6,703 nucleotides of DNA from Sulfurimonas sp. (GTDB lineage Bacteria > Campylobacterota > Campylobacteria > Campylobacterales > Sulfurimonadaceae), in assembly GCA_012963655.1 (NCBI GenBank), contig DTVI01000210.1, positions 1 to 6,703 of the forward strand, written 5' to 3'. Of this stretch, positions 1-6,695 are shown one piece after another (positions within the stretch are counted from its first letter, which is position 1; every line of letters starts with the position of its first letter). The notes under the pieces were generated by a model, which saw nothing but the letters and a program-made list of their open reading frames with translations, did no database searches and was not told the origin of the DNA. The translations under genes and the position numbers were made by a program.

Positions 1-1358
1 CTGCTTCAACACTAGTGTCTCAAGCTATCTATTCAAGTAGTTTTAAGGCAACACCCTTAAATCTAACAACCGCAAGCTTAGGCTATACAAGCTCTTCTAT
101 CACAGTGTCTTCTAATAAGTATATGCGTAATGGAGACTTAAATATAAGTATGAATGGAAGTCTAAGTTTGAGTGGATTGAACTTTATAGATGGAAGTGTG
201 ACAGATGTTAATCTGAGCTTTTCAGATGTTGGTGATATTGGTATTGATTTAAATGATAGTGTCTGGGCTAATGTTGATGCAGATGATACGCCTGAAAGCA
301 ATAGAATCATTCATGCTGAATGTAAACGACTTTTTATTCCTGATCATTTTTTAGTAAGTTTAGATAGACCTGTGTTAGAAAATAATGCGAATACAGGTTT
401 TAGCTATCTTTCTAATCTTTCTGCTAGTGTTTTAATGTCTGCTTGGATGAAAAATCTAAGTTTTACATTAACTGCTCAGGGAAAAAATAATGACACCTTA
501 CTTAATTATACAAGTCCTTCCAGCCTCTTATATGCTAATGATGTAAAACTTATTCCCTTAGTAACTTTTCCTATTAAACATTCTGCTGCTACAAAATATG
601 TAGACTTGGTTGAGCAAAACACTTCAGATATTGGGCTTTTATTTACTAAGGGTGTGGCTACTTATAAATATGCTGATCTTGGTTTTAATTATGAGAGGGA
701 CTTTTCAAATCCAATTAATCCTTTTTCAGTAGAAGGAGATGAAAGTCTTTTTTCTTTAAGTGTACAAGACAAGCTTTATCCAAGTGTTATAGGAGATGAA
801 AGTACAAGTTCAGATAATAATGTCAGCTTTTATTATGGTCGTTTACTTCCAAGTGACATCATAACAACAACCTTAGCTTCTAATACTACTGCATTATATG
901 AGGTTTATGATAGTACAGGTAGTAGTTTTACTCAAGACATGAAACAAAGAACCTTATTCTGGTTTATAAATCATAAACATGATGATGCAAACGAAGGTTA
1001 TATCATAGAAGCGGTAGCTTCAAGTTCTAGTCTTATTAATGATAGTTTGAGTGAATTTAGTTTTTCTTATAACCCTGTGTCTTCTGGATATGAAAACCTT
1101 AGTATAAATACGGCTTCAAGGTCTAAGGCAACTATTCATCTAAAAACTCAAGAATGGCTTTGGTATGTACCTTCTAACTTTGGTTCAGCTTATGCTGATA
1201 CAGCCGGTACAGATTGTACAATGCACCCTTGTCTAAAGTTTTCTTTAGTGCCAAAAAACATTGGTTTAAAGGTAGAATCAGGGGACTTTAGTGGTACAGT
1301 TGTTCCAGATGAAAATAGAAGTGATTATATTCAAAGGGGAGTTAAGTTATTTAGATGA
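1..1358 (+). CDS. MshQ-like surface protein with DUF6701-type C-terminal region (5' partial)
   Basis: The reading frame is open from the first full codon (position 3) with no stop, so the gene starts outside the window; the GTG at 15 is only the first start-like codon and not a credible start. About 452 residues remain, rich in Ser, Thr and Asn and in short alternating strands, as in an exported beta-rich protein. Marks resembling the DUF6701 region of MshQ-type proteins are: a Cys followed by L-F-I-P-D-H-F (around 321-351), a segment with L-T-A-Q-G-K-N and N-Y-T (around 466-510), F-Y-Y-G-R-L (around 829-845), and near the end W-L-W-Y followed by M-H-P-C (around 1155-1232). In the MSHA operon MshQ sits beside the minor pilins MshD/O/P, and the same neighbours follow here; the stop overlaps the next start as ATGA. 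The probable role is a large pilus-associated or tip adhesin; this is inferred from context. Any N-terminal lectin-like or LamG part cannot be seen. Confidence 0.68.
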   Translation, partial: ASTLVSQAIYSSSFKATPLNLTTASLGYTSSSITVSSNKYMRNGDLNISMNGSLSLSGLNFIDGSVTDVNLSFSDVGDIGIDLNDSVWANVDADDTPESNRIIHAECKRLFIPDHFLVSLDRPVLENNANTGFSYLSNLSASVLMSAWMKNLSFTLTAQGKNNDTLLNYTSPSSLLYANDVKLIPLVTFPIKHSAATKYVDLVEQNTSDIGLLFTKGVATYKYADLGFNYERDFSNPINPFSVEGDESLFSLSVQDKLYPSVIGDESTSSDNNVSFYYGRLLPSDIITTTLASNTTALYEVYDSTGSSFTQDMKQRTLFWFINHKHDDANEGYIIEAVASSSSLINDSLSEFSFSYNPVSSGYENLSINTASRSKATIHLKTQEWLWYVPSNFGSAYADTAGTDCTMHPCLKFSLVPKNIGLKVESGDFSGTVVPDENRSDYIQRGVKLFR

Positions 1359-1930
1359 CAAATAAAAATGCCTTTACCCTTGTTGAATTGATTTTTTCTA
1401 TTGTTATCATTGCCATAGTTTTTACTGTGGTTCCAAGGCTTATGTTCGCTACGACTAAGACTATGGAAATATCTATTAAAGAAGATGGACTTTTTGCTGC
1501 TCTTGCCTTAATGGGAAATGTTGTGCGCTTACCTTGGGACTCAAATACAGTGTTAAGCGAAGGAAAGATTTTGGATACAGACGCAAATACCTGTTCTAAT
1601 TATAGAGTTGGGGGATTTTTAGGTTCACGTAATTGTTTAAACTCAAATTCTAGTGGGACAGTTAAGGGAGATTTTGGAAGTACGGGCTTGTATTCAGATA
1701 TAGATGATTATGATGGATATACAAGTTCCACCCTTAATGGACGTGTTCAGTATGACTTAGATGTCAGTGTAAATTATGCCGATAAAGTTATAAATCCTAG
1801 TGCAGGAACAAATGAGTTAAAAAAAGTTGTTGTAGGGGTTAAGGCTAGCTCAAAAACGGTGCTTTGTTCAGACTTTTTTTATTATTCAGCTAATCTTGGC
1901 CATATTCAAATTAACAAGCGGGCTTGGTAA
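1355..1930 (+). CDS. Type IV minor prepilin / pseudopilin, MshD-like
   Basis: This 191-residue protein begins with a class III prepilin signal: a six-residue leader ending N-A, then F-T-L-V-E-L-I-F and a hydrophobic helix to about residue 30. Cleavage is expected between Ala6 and Phe7 by a PilD-type peptidase that also N-methylates Phe. Glu at mature position 5 (residue 11) is present, as needed for fibre assembly. The globular part is polar, with Cys80, Cys94 and Cys171 that could form a disulfide. The size and position between an MshQ-like and an MshO-like gene match MshD, but sequence beyond the helix is too variable to fix the paralogue. The ATG overlaps the upstream stop (ATGA), and an AGGGGAG stretch lies about 13 bases upstream. 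It would act in the inner membrane and periplasm as a low-abundance subunit of the pilus or pseudopilus. Confidence 0.82.
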   Translation: MTNKNAFTLVELIFSIVIIAIVFTVVPRLMFATTKTMEISIKEDGLFAALALMGNVVRLPWDSNTVLSEGKILDTDANTCSNYRVGGFLGSRNCLNSNSSGTVKGDFGSTGLYSDIDDYDGYTSSTLNGRVQYDLDVSVNYADKVINPSAGTNELKKVVVGVKASSKTVLCSDFFYYSANLGHIQINKRAW

Positions 1931-2820
1931 TGAGAAAGGCTTTTACCCTAGTTGAAATTATATTTGTTCTTGTTGTTATGGGAATTTTATCAGCAGGCAC
2001 CTTTAAGGCTATAGAGATGATTTATATACGTTCAGCTCAGGCCAAGGCCTTAACAAACCTCTCCTTACAGTCTCAGGTTGTCTTAGATCAGTTGAGTATA
2101 TTTTTATATAACCGTATACCAAATTCTGTCATTGGCTATACACCAGGGGGCGTTTGTGAACCTCTTAATGACTTAAGTACAGCTCGTCCTGTTTTAGAAT
2201 GGTTAGGGAGTATGGATGATGAACTTTTAAGAGGGGATTATGATGGGTTTGTGGATATGAATGCAAGTGATAAGTCAAGCTTTACACTCTCAAGCCCCAA
2301 TACAAATATCTTAGTAAATCCAGATATTAATCTGGTTTTTGCAGGTGCCTTTGATGCTGGAAGTGAAGAGATTCAAGCGTGTTCGGGTGCCTTTGGTTGG
2401 CATGGTGTAAACAGTAATCTAAGCTTTGATGTAAGTGTAGGGACTAATATGATTGTGATTGATGATAGTGTGAAACCTTCTTTTATATATGAAAAGTATT
2501 ACCTTACGCAAACAGCTTATTCAGTGGCTAGAGGTGTAAATGTAAATTTAGCCGCAGGCTGTATTACAGACTTAAACGTAAGTACAAGTGCAAATACCTT
2601 GTTCCTGTTTTATGATTATCAACCTTATTCTGGTGAGACTTATTGTGGGGATACAGGGTCCGGTACAACTGCAGGTAAGGCAACCGTCTTGGCTCAAGAT
2701 GTTACAGCCTTTTCTGCTCAAGAAGTAAATGGTATTATAAGACTAAGTATAGATATGGACCAAACTATTAGAGGAAGAACCTGTGGTGTTCATGTTTCTA
2801 AGCAGAAGGCTGTATTCTAG
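1930..2820 (+). CDS. Type IV minor prepilin / pseudopilin, MshO-like (large)
   Basis: I start this gene at the ATG at 1930, which overlaps the previous stop as TAATG. It gives a very short leader (M-R-K-A) before F-T-L-V-E-I-I-F, the same form as the gene at 3282; a TTG two codons upstream is also in frame but less likely. The product is 296 residues. Cleavage is expected between Ala4 and Phe5, followed by a hydrophobic helix to about residue 27, with Glu at mature position 5. The long globular domain has five Cys (Cys76 and Cys151 are the first two) and many Gly, Ser and Thr. Length and place fit MshO, a GspJ-like minor pilin, but this rests mainly on size and order. There is no clear Shine-Dalgarno, so translation probably depends on coupling with the gene before it. 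Confidence 0.8.
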   Translation: MRKAFTLVEIIFVLVVMGILSAGTFKAIEMIYIRSAQAKALTNLSLQSQVVLDQLSIFLYNRIPNSVIGYTPGGVCEPLNDLSTARPVLEWLGSMDDELLRGDYDGFVDMNASDKSSFTLSSPNTNILVNPDINLVFAGAFDAGSEEIQACSGAFGWHGVNSNLSFDVSVGTNMIVIDDSVKPSFIYEKYYLTQTAYSVARGVNVNLAAGCITDLNVSTSANTLFLFYDYQPYSGETYCGDTGSGTTAGKATVLAQDVTAFSAQEVNGIIRLSIDMDQTIRGRTCGVHVSKQKAVF

Positions 2821-3285
2821 ATGAAAATTTCAAAAAAAGGCTTTGGGCTATGGCAGGCTATTATGATTATTTTAATTATCTCAGGTCTTATGATGGTTGT
2901 TTTAAAGTATTCGCGTATAGCCGCAGAACATACAGCAGATACTTATGTAAGGCAACAGCTAGAATTATATTTAAATTCTGTTGTTGAAATGACCTTACTT
3001 GAAATTAGCCTAAGAGATAAAACGAACTGTATAAGTAATGATTATTCTCCTCCTACGGTAGAAAAACGGAAAGTTATTTATTCAGCTAATGTTGAAGTAA
3101 CTAAGTATTATCTTCTCTCGGGTGTTCCAGAGTTTGGAATCAATAATGTTAACTGCTCTGCTATGATTATAAATATTGAGTCTGAAGAAACACATGGAAT
3201 GGTTATGATAGAGATTGAAGCTCTAGCTACTATAGATGGAAATGTAATATCAAGAATTTTACGAAGGACCTTACAAAGACCATGA
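2821..3285 (+). CDS. Atypical minor prepilin lacking Glu5, MshP-like
   Basis: This 154-residue protein starts directly after the preceding stop (TAG then ATG), with AGAAGG about 11 bases upstream. The leader M-K-I-S-K-K-G is basic and ends in Gly7, and the mature end would be F-G-L-W-Q-A-I-M followed by a hydrophobic helix to about residue 29. Mature position 5 is therefore Gln instead of the almost invariant Glu, and position 4 is Trp. Loss of Glu5 is known for tip pseudopilins such as GspK, because a tip subunit has no neighbour above it to pair with. MshP of the MSHA operon is about this long and likewise follows MshO. Two Cys (in T-N-C-I and V-N-C-S) could pair. The expected role is initiation or capping of the fibre tip, possibly with the MshQ-like protein; this is inference. 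The stop overlaps the next start. Confidence 0.75.
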   Translation: MKISKKGFGLWQAIMIILIISGLMMVVLKYSRIAAEHTADTYVRQQLELYLNSVVEMTLLEISLRDKTNCISNDYSPPTVEKRKVIYSANVEVTKYYLLSGVPEFGINNVNCSAMIINIESEETHGMVMIEIEALATIDGNVISRILRRTLQRP

Positions 3286-3743
3286 GAAAAGCATATACCT
3301 TAGTAGAGTTAATCTTTGTAATTGTCATTATAGGTGTCTTAGCGGGTGTTGCAAGTACAAGTTTTAAGTCAGACTACTTATCAGCAGATGCAGATTTTAT
3401 TGTTGCTAAGATTAAGCAGGCTCAATATAAGGCAATAGGTTTTGAGCATAAGGTTTTTGGATCGAACCTGGCTCCAGTTGATTATAATAATGGCTGTATA
3501 AACCTTGAAACAATCTCACTTGAAGATAGCGCGGTTGATGGAAAAGTGTCTTATAAACTTCATGTAGATTCTTTTGATGAAGGCACTTTATGCTTTGATG
3601 CTAAAGGAAGACCCCATGATGCCGATTTTACCTTAGCAACACTTAGAAGTGACACAAAAGTGATTACACTAAGTTATAATGGACAAACAAAGGACATATT
3701 AATTTTAAGTCTTAGTGGTTTGGCTATAATAAAATGTAATTAA
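3282..3743 (+). CDS. Type IV minor prepilin / pseudopilin, GspH/FimT-like
   Basis: This 153-residue protein has an M-R-K-A leader, predicted cleavage between Ala4 and Tyr5, Glu at mature position 5 (Y-T-L-V-E) and a clean hydrophobic helix I-F-V-I-V-I-I-G-V-L-A-G-V-A. The C-terminal half has the GspH/FimT-like layout: a strand with L-C-F-D followed by a G-R-P turn (around 3589-3612), a polar stretch, then strands ending L-S-L-S-G-L-A. Cys residues in G-C-I-N and L-C-F-D may form a disulfide, and a third Cys is next to last. In T2SS and pilus systems GspH/FimT proteins are minor subunits near the fibre tip. The start overlaps the previous stop (ATGA). It is the last gene of the pilin half; a 15-base gap follows. 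It could alternatively be compared with MshC, which is also a minor pilin. Confidence 0.8.
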   Translation: MRKAYTLVELIFVIVIIGVLAGVASTSFKSDYLSADADFIVAKIKQAQYKAIGFEHKVFGSNLAPVDYNNGCINLETISLEDSAVDGKVSYKLHVDSFDEGTLCFDAKGRPHDADFTLATLRSDTKVITLSYNGQTKDILILSLSGLAIIKCN

Positions 3744-3745
3744 GT

Positions 3746-3751
3746 AAGGAG
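3746..3751 (+). promoter_or_regulatory. Strong Shine-Dalgarno that fixes a TTG start
   Basis: AAGGAG lies seven bases before the TTG at 3759, in the only intergenic gap of the window (3744-3758). No ATG or GTG at a suitable distance competes with it. The perfect ribosome binding site compensates for the weak start codon and gives the machinery genes an entry point that does not depend on overlap with the pilin genes. Confidence 0.75.
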
Positions 3752-3758
3752 AGACGGA

Positions 3759-5234
3759 TTGAACCCTAAACCTATTGTGTATCTTGAAGAAAATAAGGCC
3801 TGGCTTTTTGATGGGGATGTTTTTACTCCTTGTGATTATGCAGCTGTAAAGAAGCATAAATGTGGGGCATCTATCTCTTTGTCTAAATTACAAGTTGGAA
3901 GTTTTAAATTTCCTACAAACCTAAGTACTCAAGAATTAGAAATTCAAACCGAAGTTAAGATGTATGAGGAAGGTGGTCTAAAGTCTGACATTGATTATGA
4001 GGTAGCTTCTTTTAATCATTCCTTGGAATTTGAGAATTCTGTCCTTGTTGAAGCCTTCGCCGTCTCTCATGATCAACTTGAAGAATATTGTGCTGATATT
4101 GTTAAAAAAACTAAGGTGATTGATTGGATTGTTCCATCTTTCATTACATATACGAGTTTTTATGTACATAACAAGATTGAAGCAAAGACCGACCTTTTTT
4201 ATTATTTAGGTCAAGAAGAATCTTATGCCGTTTTATTTCATAATGGTACTTATATAGCGCACAGACGAATTTTAAGTATTAAAGAATTGGCCAAAGAAAT
4301 TGGTTTAGATGAGCAAAGATGTAAGTCCCTCTTACAAAGATATGGATTAGAAGATGAGACTTGTCCTGATGAAGATAAAATTTTTATCTCACAATTAGAA
4401 GCTCTTTTCTCTAAGCAGGTTGAAAAAATTGTGCATGCCATTAATCATAAACGTGGGCTTTTTGGTATTGAAGGTATTCACAGAGTTTTTATAGACTTTG
4501 AAGGTAAAGACCTAAATGGCTTAAAATCTATTTTTGAAGCCTATGGCATAGAGAATCTAGAGATGTCAACCCTTGTTTACAAGGAACAAGAAGCTGAAGA
4601 TTCGCATAAGTTTATTAAGGCTATGTATATTTATCTTTCGGCCAATGGCTTGCTTGAGAATACACTAAACCTTAGTCCGTATGAACGTCAAGAACCTTGG
4701 TTTAAACGTCATTCAGGTCATCTTATCGCTACAAGTACGGCAGCTCTTTTACTTGGATTTATTCATCCTAGTTATTTTTATCTACAAGGTGAAATGTATA
4801 CAGATAAAATACAGGTCTTAGAAATGAAGTTAAAGAGTATAGAAGCCCAAACGGAGGTCTTAGGTACAAAGCTGAAGGCCTTAAGGGAAGAGGTTGATAG
4901 AAGTCAGCTTAAACTTGAAACCGTAAAAGATAAAAACAAGGTCTATTCAATCACTCTTAATACCTTGCCTCTTCTTATGAACACACGTAATATTCGTCAG
5001 AAGATGATGTATGACGCCTTAGACATACTTAATACGTATAAGTTATCAACCTTATCACTTGATCAAAATAGTACACAAAGGATGGAAATTCATGTTATTA
5101 CAGATTATCATTCTCGCGATAAGATTGCAAAATTCATGAAGGCATGGATGAAAAGTGGTTATAAAGAAGCTACAACCCAAGAAATCTATTTAGACAATAA
5201 TATTTACGAAAGTAAGATAGAAGTGTACAGATGA
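3759..5234 (+). CDS. Fused PilM-PilN (GspL/MshI-like) inner-membrane assembly protein
   Basis: This 491-residue protein uses a TTG start set by the AAGGAG at 3746-3751. Residues 1 to about 310 are soluble and have an actin-like PilM/GspL outline: a strand pair around 145-172 (L-G-Q-E-E-S-Y-A-V-L then R-R-I) and a late segment around 240-266 (V-F-I-D-F-E-G-K, then L-K-S-I-F). One membrane segment follows at about 319-341, then a charged coiled coil at about 352-397, then a small periplasmic domain to the end with alternating strands and helices, as in PilN. In classical type IV pili PilM and PilN are separate; a single chain of this order is the GspL arrangement. It would bind the assembly ATPase on the cytoplasmic side and the PilO-like partner in the periplasm. 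The next gene overlaps its stop (ATGA). Family assignment is from architecture and neighbours; sequence identity to known members appears low. Confidence 0.72.
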   Translation: MNPKPIVYLEENKAWLFDGDVFTPCDYAAVKKHKCGASISLSKLQVGSFKFPTNLSTQELEIQTEVKMYEEGGLKSDIDYEVASFNHSLEFENSVLVEAFAVSHDQLEEYCADIVKKTKVIDWIVPSFITYTSFYVHNKIEAKTDLFYYLGQEESYAVLFHNGTYIAHRRILSIKELAKEIGLDEQRCKSLLQRYGLEDETCPDEDKIFISQLEALFSKQVEKIVHAINHKRGLFGIEGIHRVFIDFEGKDLNGLKSIFEAYGIENLEMSTLVYKEQEAEDSHKFIKAMYIYLSANGLLENTLNLSPYERQEPWFKRHSGHLIATSTAALLLGFIHPSYFYLQGEMYTDKIQVLEMKLKSIEAQTEVLGTKLKALREEVDRSQLKLETVKDKNKVYSITLNTLPLLMNTRNIRQKMMYDALDILNTYKLSTLSLDQNSTQRMEIHVITDYHSRDKIAKFMKAWMKSGYKEATTQEIYLDNNIYESKIEVYR

Positions 5235-5863
5235 GTTTAAAAGAAAAATTAATAGAAATTGACTTATATCTTGACATTATGCCAAAAAACAATAGAAAGA
5301 TGGTTTATGCATCTTTCTTCTTAGGCTTTATTGCCTTTAGTTATTATTTTATTGGTGTAGGCTTACAAGAAGAAGCTGAAGCAAAAGAAAAAAAAGTATC
5401 TAGTTTAGAAAAGAGTCTTGAAAAAAATCAACTAAGTTTATATCAAAGTAAAATTTCAAACAAGCAAAAAAAGATTTTGTTTTTAGATAGTCAGTATGAA
5501 GAGGCTATGTATAAAGAAACAAAGCTTAAAGTTAAGCTAGAAAGAATGGATTATCTAAGTTCGGATGCTAAGGGACTTGCTGATATTTTAGACAGGCTCT
5601 TAAAAGAATCAGTTCGTCTAGGTGTTAAGATTGAAAAAATTCTTATCGATAATGAAGAAAAAGACTATAAGGCTTATATCAAGCAAAAAGGGACAATACG
5701 TATAGAAGGGAATGCTACTTTTCGTTCAGTATTAAAACTTTTACGTTTCATAGAGTCACAAGAAGCTTTAATTGAAGTGAAAAATATTCACTTTGGCCTA
5801 GAGCAAGCCAATAAAACACCCAGTTTTGTTATTATGATAACGGGATATGGGATAAGTATATGA
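5231..5863 (+). CDS. PilO/GspM/MshJ-like inner-membrane assembly protein
   Basis: This 210-residue protein has a short cytoplasmic N-terminus, a single membrane helix at about residues 25-45 (F-F-L-G-F-I-A-F-S-Y-Y-F), a Lys/Glu-rich coiled coil at about 46-110, and a C-terminal ferredoxin-like alpha/beta domain (about 113-210). The last domain includes L-G-V-K-I-E-K-I-L, a helix with L-K-L-L-R-F-I-E, and closing strands V-K-N-I-H-F and V-I-M-I-T-G-Y. This is the standard PilO/GspM build and length. It lies directly after the PilM/N-like gene with an ATGA overlap, as PilO follows PilN and MshJ follows MshI. It should form a heteromeric coiled-coil pair with the periplasmic part of the upstream protein and contact the small protein encoded next. 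In Campylobacter transformation loci a single-span protein (CtsX) may be a counterpart, but I cannot confirm that from sequence. Confidence 0.75.
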   Translation: MSLKEKLIEIDLYLDIMPKNNRKMVYASFFLGFIAFSYYFIGVGLQEEAEAKEKKVSSLEKSLEKNQLSLYQSKISNKQKKILFLDSQYEEAMYKETKLKVKLERMDYLSSDAKGLADILDRLLKESVRLGVKIEKILIDNEEKDYKAYIKQKGTIRIEGNATFRSVLKLLRFIESQEALIEVKNIHFGLEQANKTPSFVIMITGYGISI

Positions 5864-6249
5864 AACATATTGTATTTTTAGCTCTTTCAGGTATGCTTTT
5901 AGCAGCGCCTATTGAAAAAACCATAGATGAACTTTTAGATACTAAACAAAGAACAGAATTAAAAATACCTAAGTATGACCCTTTTAAAAGAGCCAAGCCT
6001 CTTTTAAAGAAAAAATCAAAACAGGGTCCTTATCTTCGTGTTTCTAGTCCTGTACACTTATCTGCCATTATGAATTCGAAGGCTTTTTTTGCAGGGAAAT
6101 GGCATAAGCTAGGTGAATACTCTTCTGAGGGAAAGCTTATAAAAATAACAAGTAATTCAGTGTATTTGCGTAAAGGCACAAAGACAAAAATTTTGCGCTT
6201 ACCTAAACATAAAAAAATGTTTAAAATATATGAAAAGGATCTCAAATGA
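5860..6249 (+). CDS. Small periplasmic PilP/GspC/MshK-like protein
   Basis: This 129-residue protein starts with a signal peptide of about 15-16 residues (M-K-H-I-V-F-L-A-L, then M-L-L-A-A). There is no lipobox Cys, so unlike PilP it would not be a lipoprotein. A proline- and lysine-rich linker with Y-D-P-F-K-R follows, then a domain of about 60 residues resembling the HR domain of GspC/PilP: L-S-A-I-M-N, A-F-F-A-G-K-W, L-G-E-Y, I-K-I-T, V-Y-L-R and L-R-L-P. In PilP/GspC proteins this fold binds the N0 domain of the secretin, and the secretin gene starts at the next overlap (ATGA). MshK and Campylobacter CtsR are small proteins in the equivalent slot upstream of the secretin gene. The C-terminal tail is strongly basic. 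The role proposed is a link between the inner-membrane PilO-like complex and the secretin. Confidence 0.7.
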   Translation: MKHIVFLALSGMLLAAPIEKTIDELLDTKQRTELKIPKYDPFKRAKPLLKKKSKQGPYLRVSSPVHLSAIMNSKAFFAGKWHKLGEYSSEGKLIKITSNSVYLRKGTKTKILRLPKHKKMFKIYEKDLK

Positions 6250-6695
6250 TGTTAATACAAAGATACTTTATCATTTCCTTATTTTTAAGTGCATTTATAG
6301 GGATGCAAGCTCACGCTAGTAAATGTAATGAAAAGCTATTTACACTTAGTATAGAACCAAACTCTTCTAAGCCTATAATCTTACAAAATATAATTAATGA
6401 CTTGGCCTCATCTTGTCATATTACTCTTTTATATTCAGATCATTTAACGAAGGTAAAGTTGAAAAGAGAATTAGGTGTTTTATATATAGAAGATTTTACC
6501 CTGGATGAGGTACTTCAACTTCTTCTACACGAGCATAATCTTTTTTATGAGTATAATCCAAGACTATCTCGCTTAAAAATTTCATACATCCAAACACGTT
6601 CATTTAATATAGACTATATTAATGTAACACAAATGCGAACCTATTCTTCAAGAGATGTAATTTTTAAGCGAGATAGTCTTGGATTATACTCATAA
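6246..6695 (+). CDS. Secretin N-terminus (MshL/PilQ/CtsD-like), 3' end corrupted by inverted repeat
   Basis: The protein has a signal peptide (about residues 1-24, cleavage after A-H-A) and then an STN/N0-type secretin domain: C-N-E-K-L-F, a helix ending L-A-S-S-C, then I-T-L-L-Y-S-D, L-Y-I-E-D-F-T-L-D-E-V and N-L-F-Y-E-Y. After it comes T-R-S-F-N-I-D-Y-I-N-V, the link that leads into the N1 domain in MshL-type secretins. Cys27 and Cys57 could form a disulfide. A full secretin of this class has several hundred residues, including the membrane-spanning secretin domain, so only the start is present. The sequence is credible to about residue 137. From 6659 it is the reverse complement of 6537-6581, so residues 139-149 and the TAA at 6693-6695 are not genuine secretin coding. 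Treat it as 3' partial. The start overlaps the previous stop (ATGA); a second ATG follows immediately at 6249. Confidence 0.78.
   Translation: MMLIQRYFIISLFLSAFIGMQAHASKCNEKLFTLSIEPNSSKPIILQNIINDLASSCHITLLYSDHLTKVKLKRELGVLYIEDFTLDEVLQLLLHEHNLFYEYNPRLSRLKISYIQTRSFNIDYINVTQMRTYSSRDVIFKRDSLGLYS

Noticed and set aside
83..310. 75-codon reverse-strand open frame inside the MshQ-like gene
   Set aside because: It lies wholly within a well-supported forward gene, has no Shine-Dalgarno of note and its product is low-complexity; it is a shadow. The same applies to the reverse frames at 3978-4169, 4250-4441 and 6030-6245.
734..803. 13-bp direct repeat AGGAGATGAAAGT at 734-746 and 791-803
   Set aside because: Both copies are in frame and encode G-D-E-S in a Ser/Asp-rich protein; two copies only, with no flanking structure, so taken as coding repetition.
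1924..1929. TTG at 1924 as the start of the MshO-like gene
   Set aside because: The ATG at 1930 gives the M-R-K-A leader also seen at 3282 and a TAATG coupling with the previous stop; no Shine-Dalgarno favours TTG.
3744..3758. Promoter or terminator in the only intergenic gap
   Set aside because: Fifteen bases are too short for a terminator hairpin, and the content is explained by the ribosome binding site.
6582..6658. Phase-variable invertible segment flanked by the 45-bp inverted repeat
   Set aside because: No recombinase is nearby, the right arm ends at the window edge and the right arm destroys a conserved gene; a chimera explains it more simply, though reads are needed to decide.
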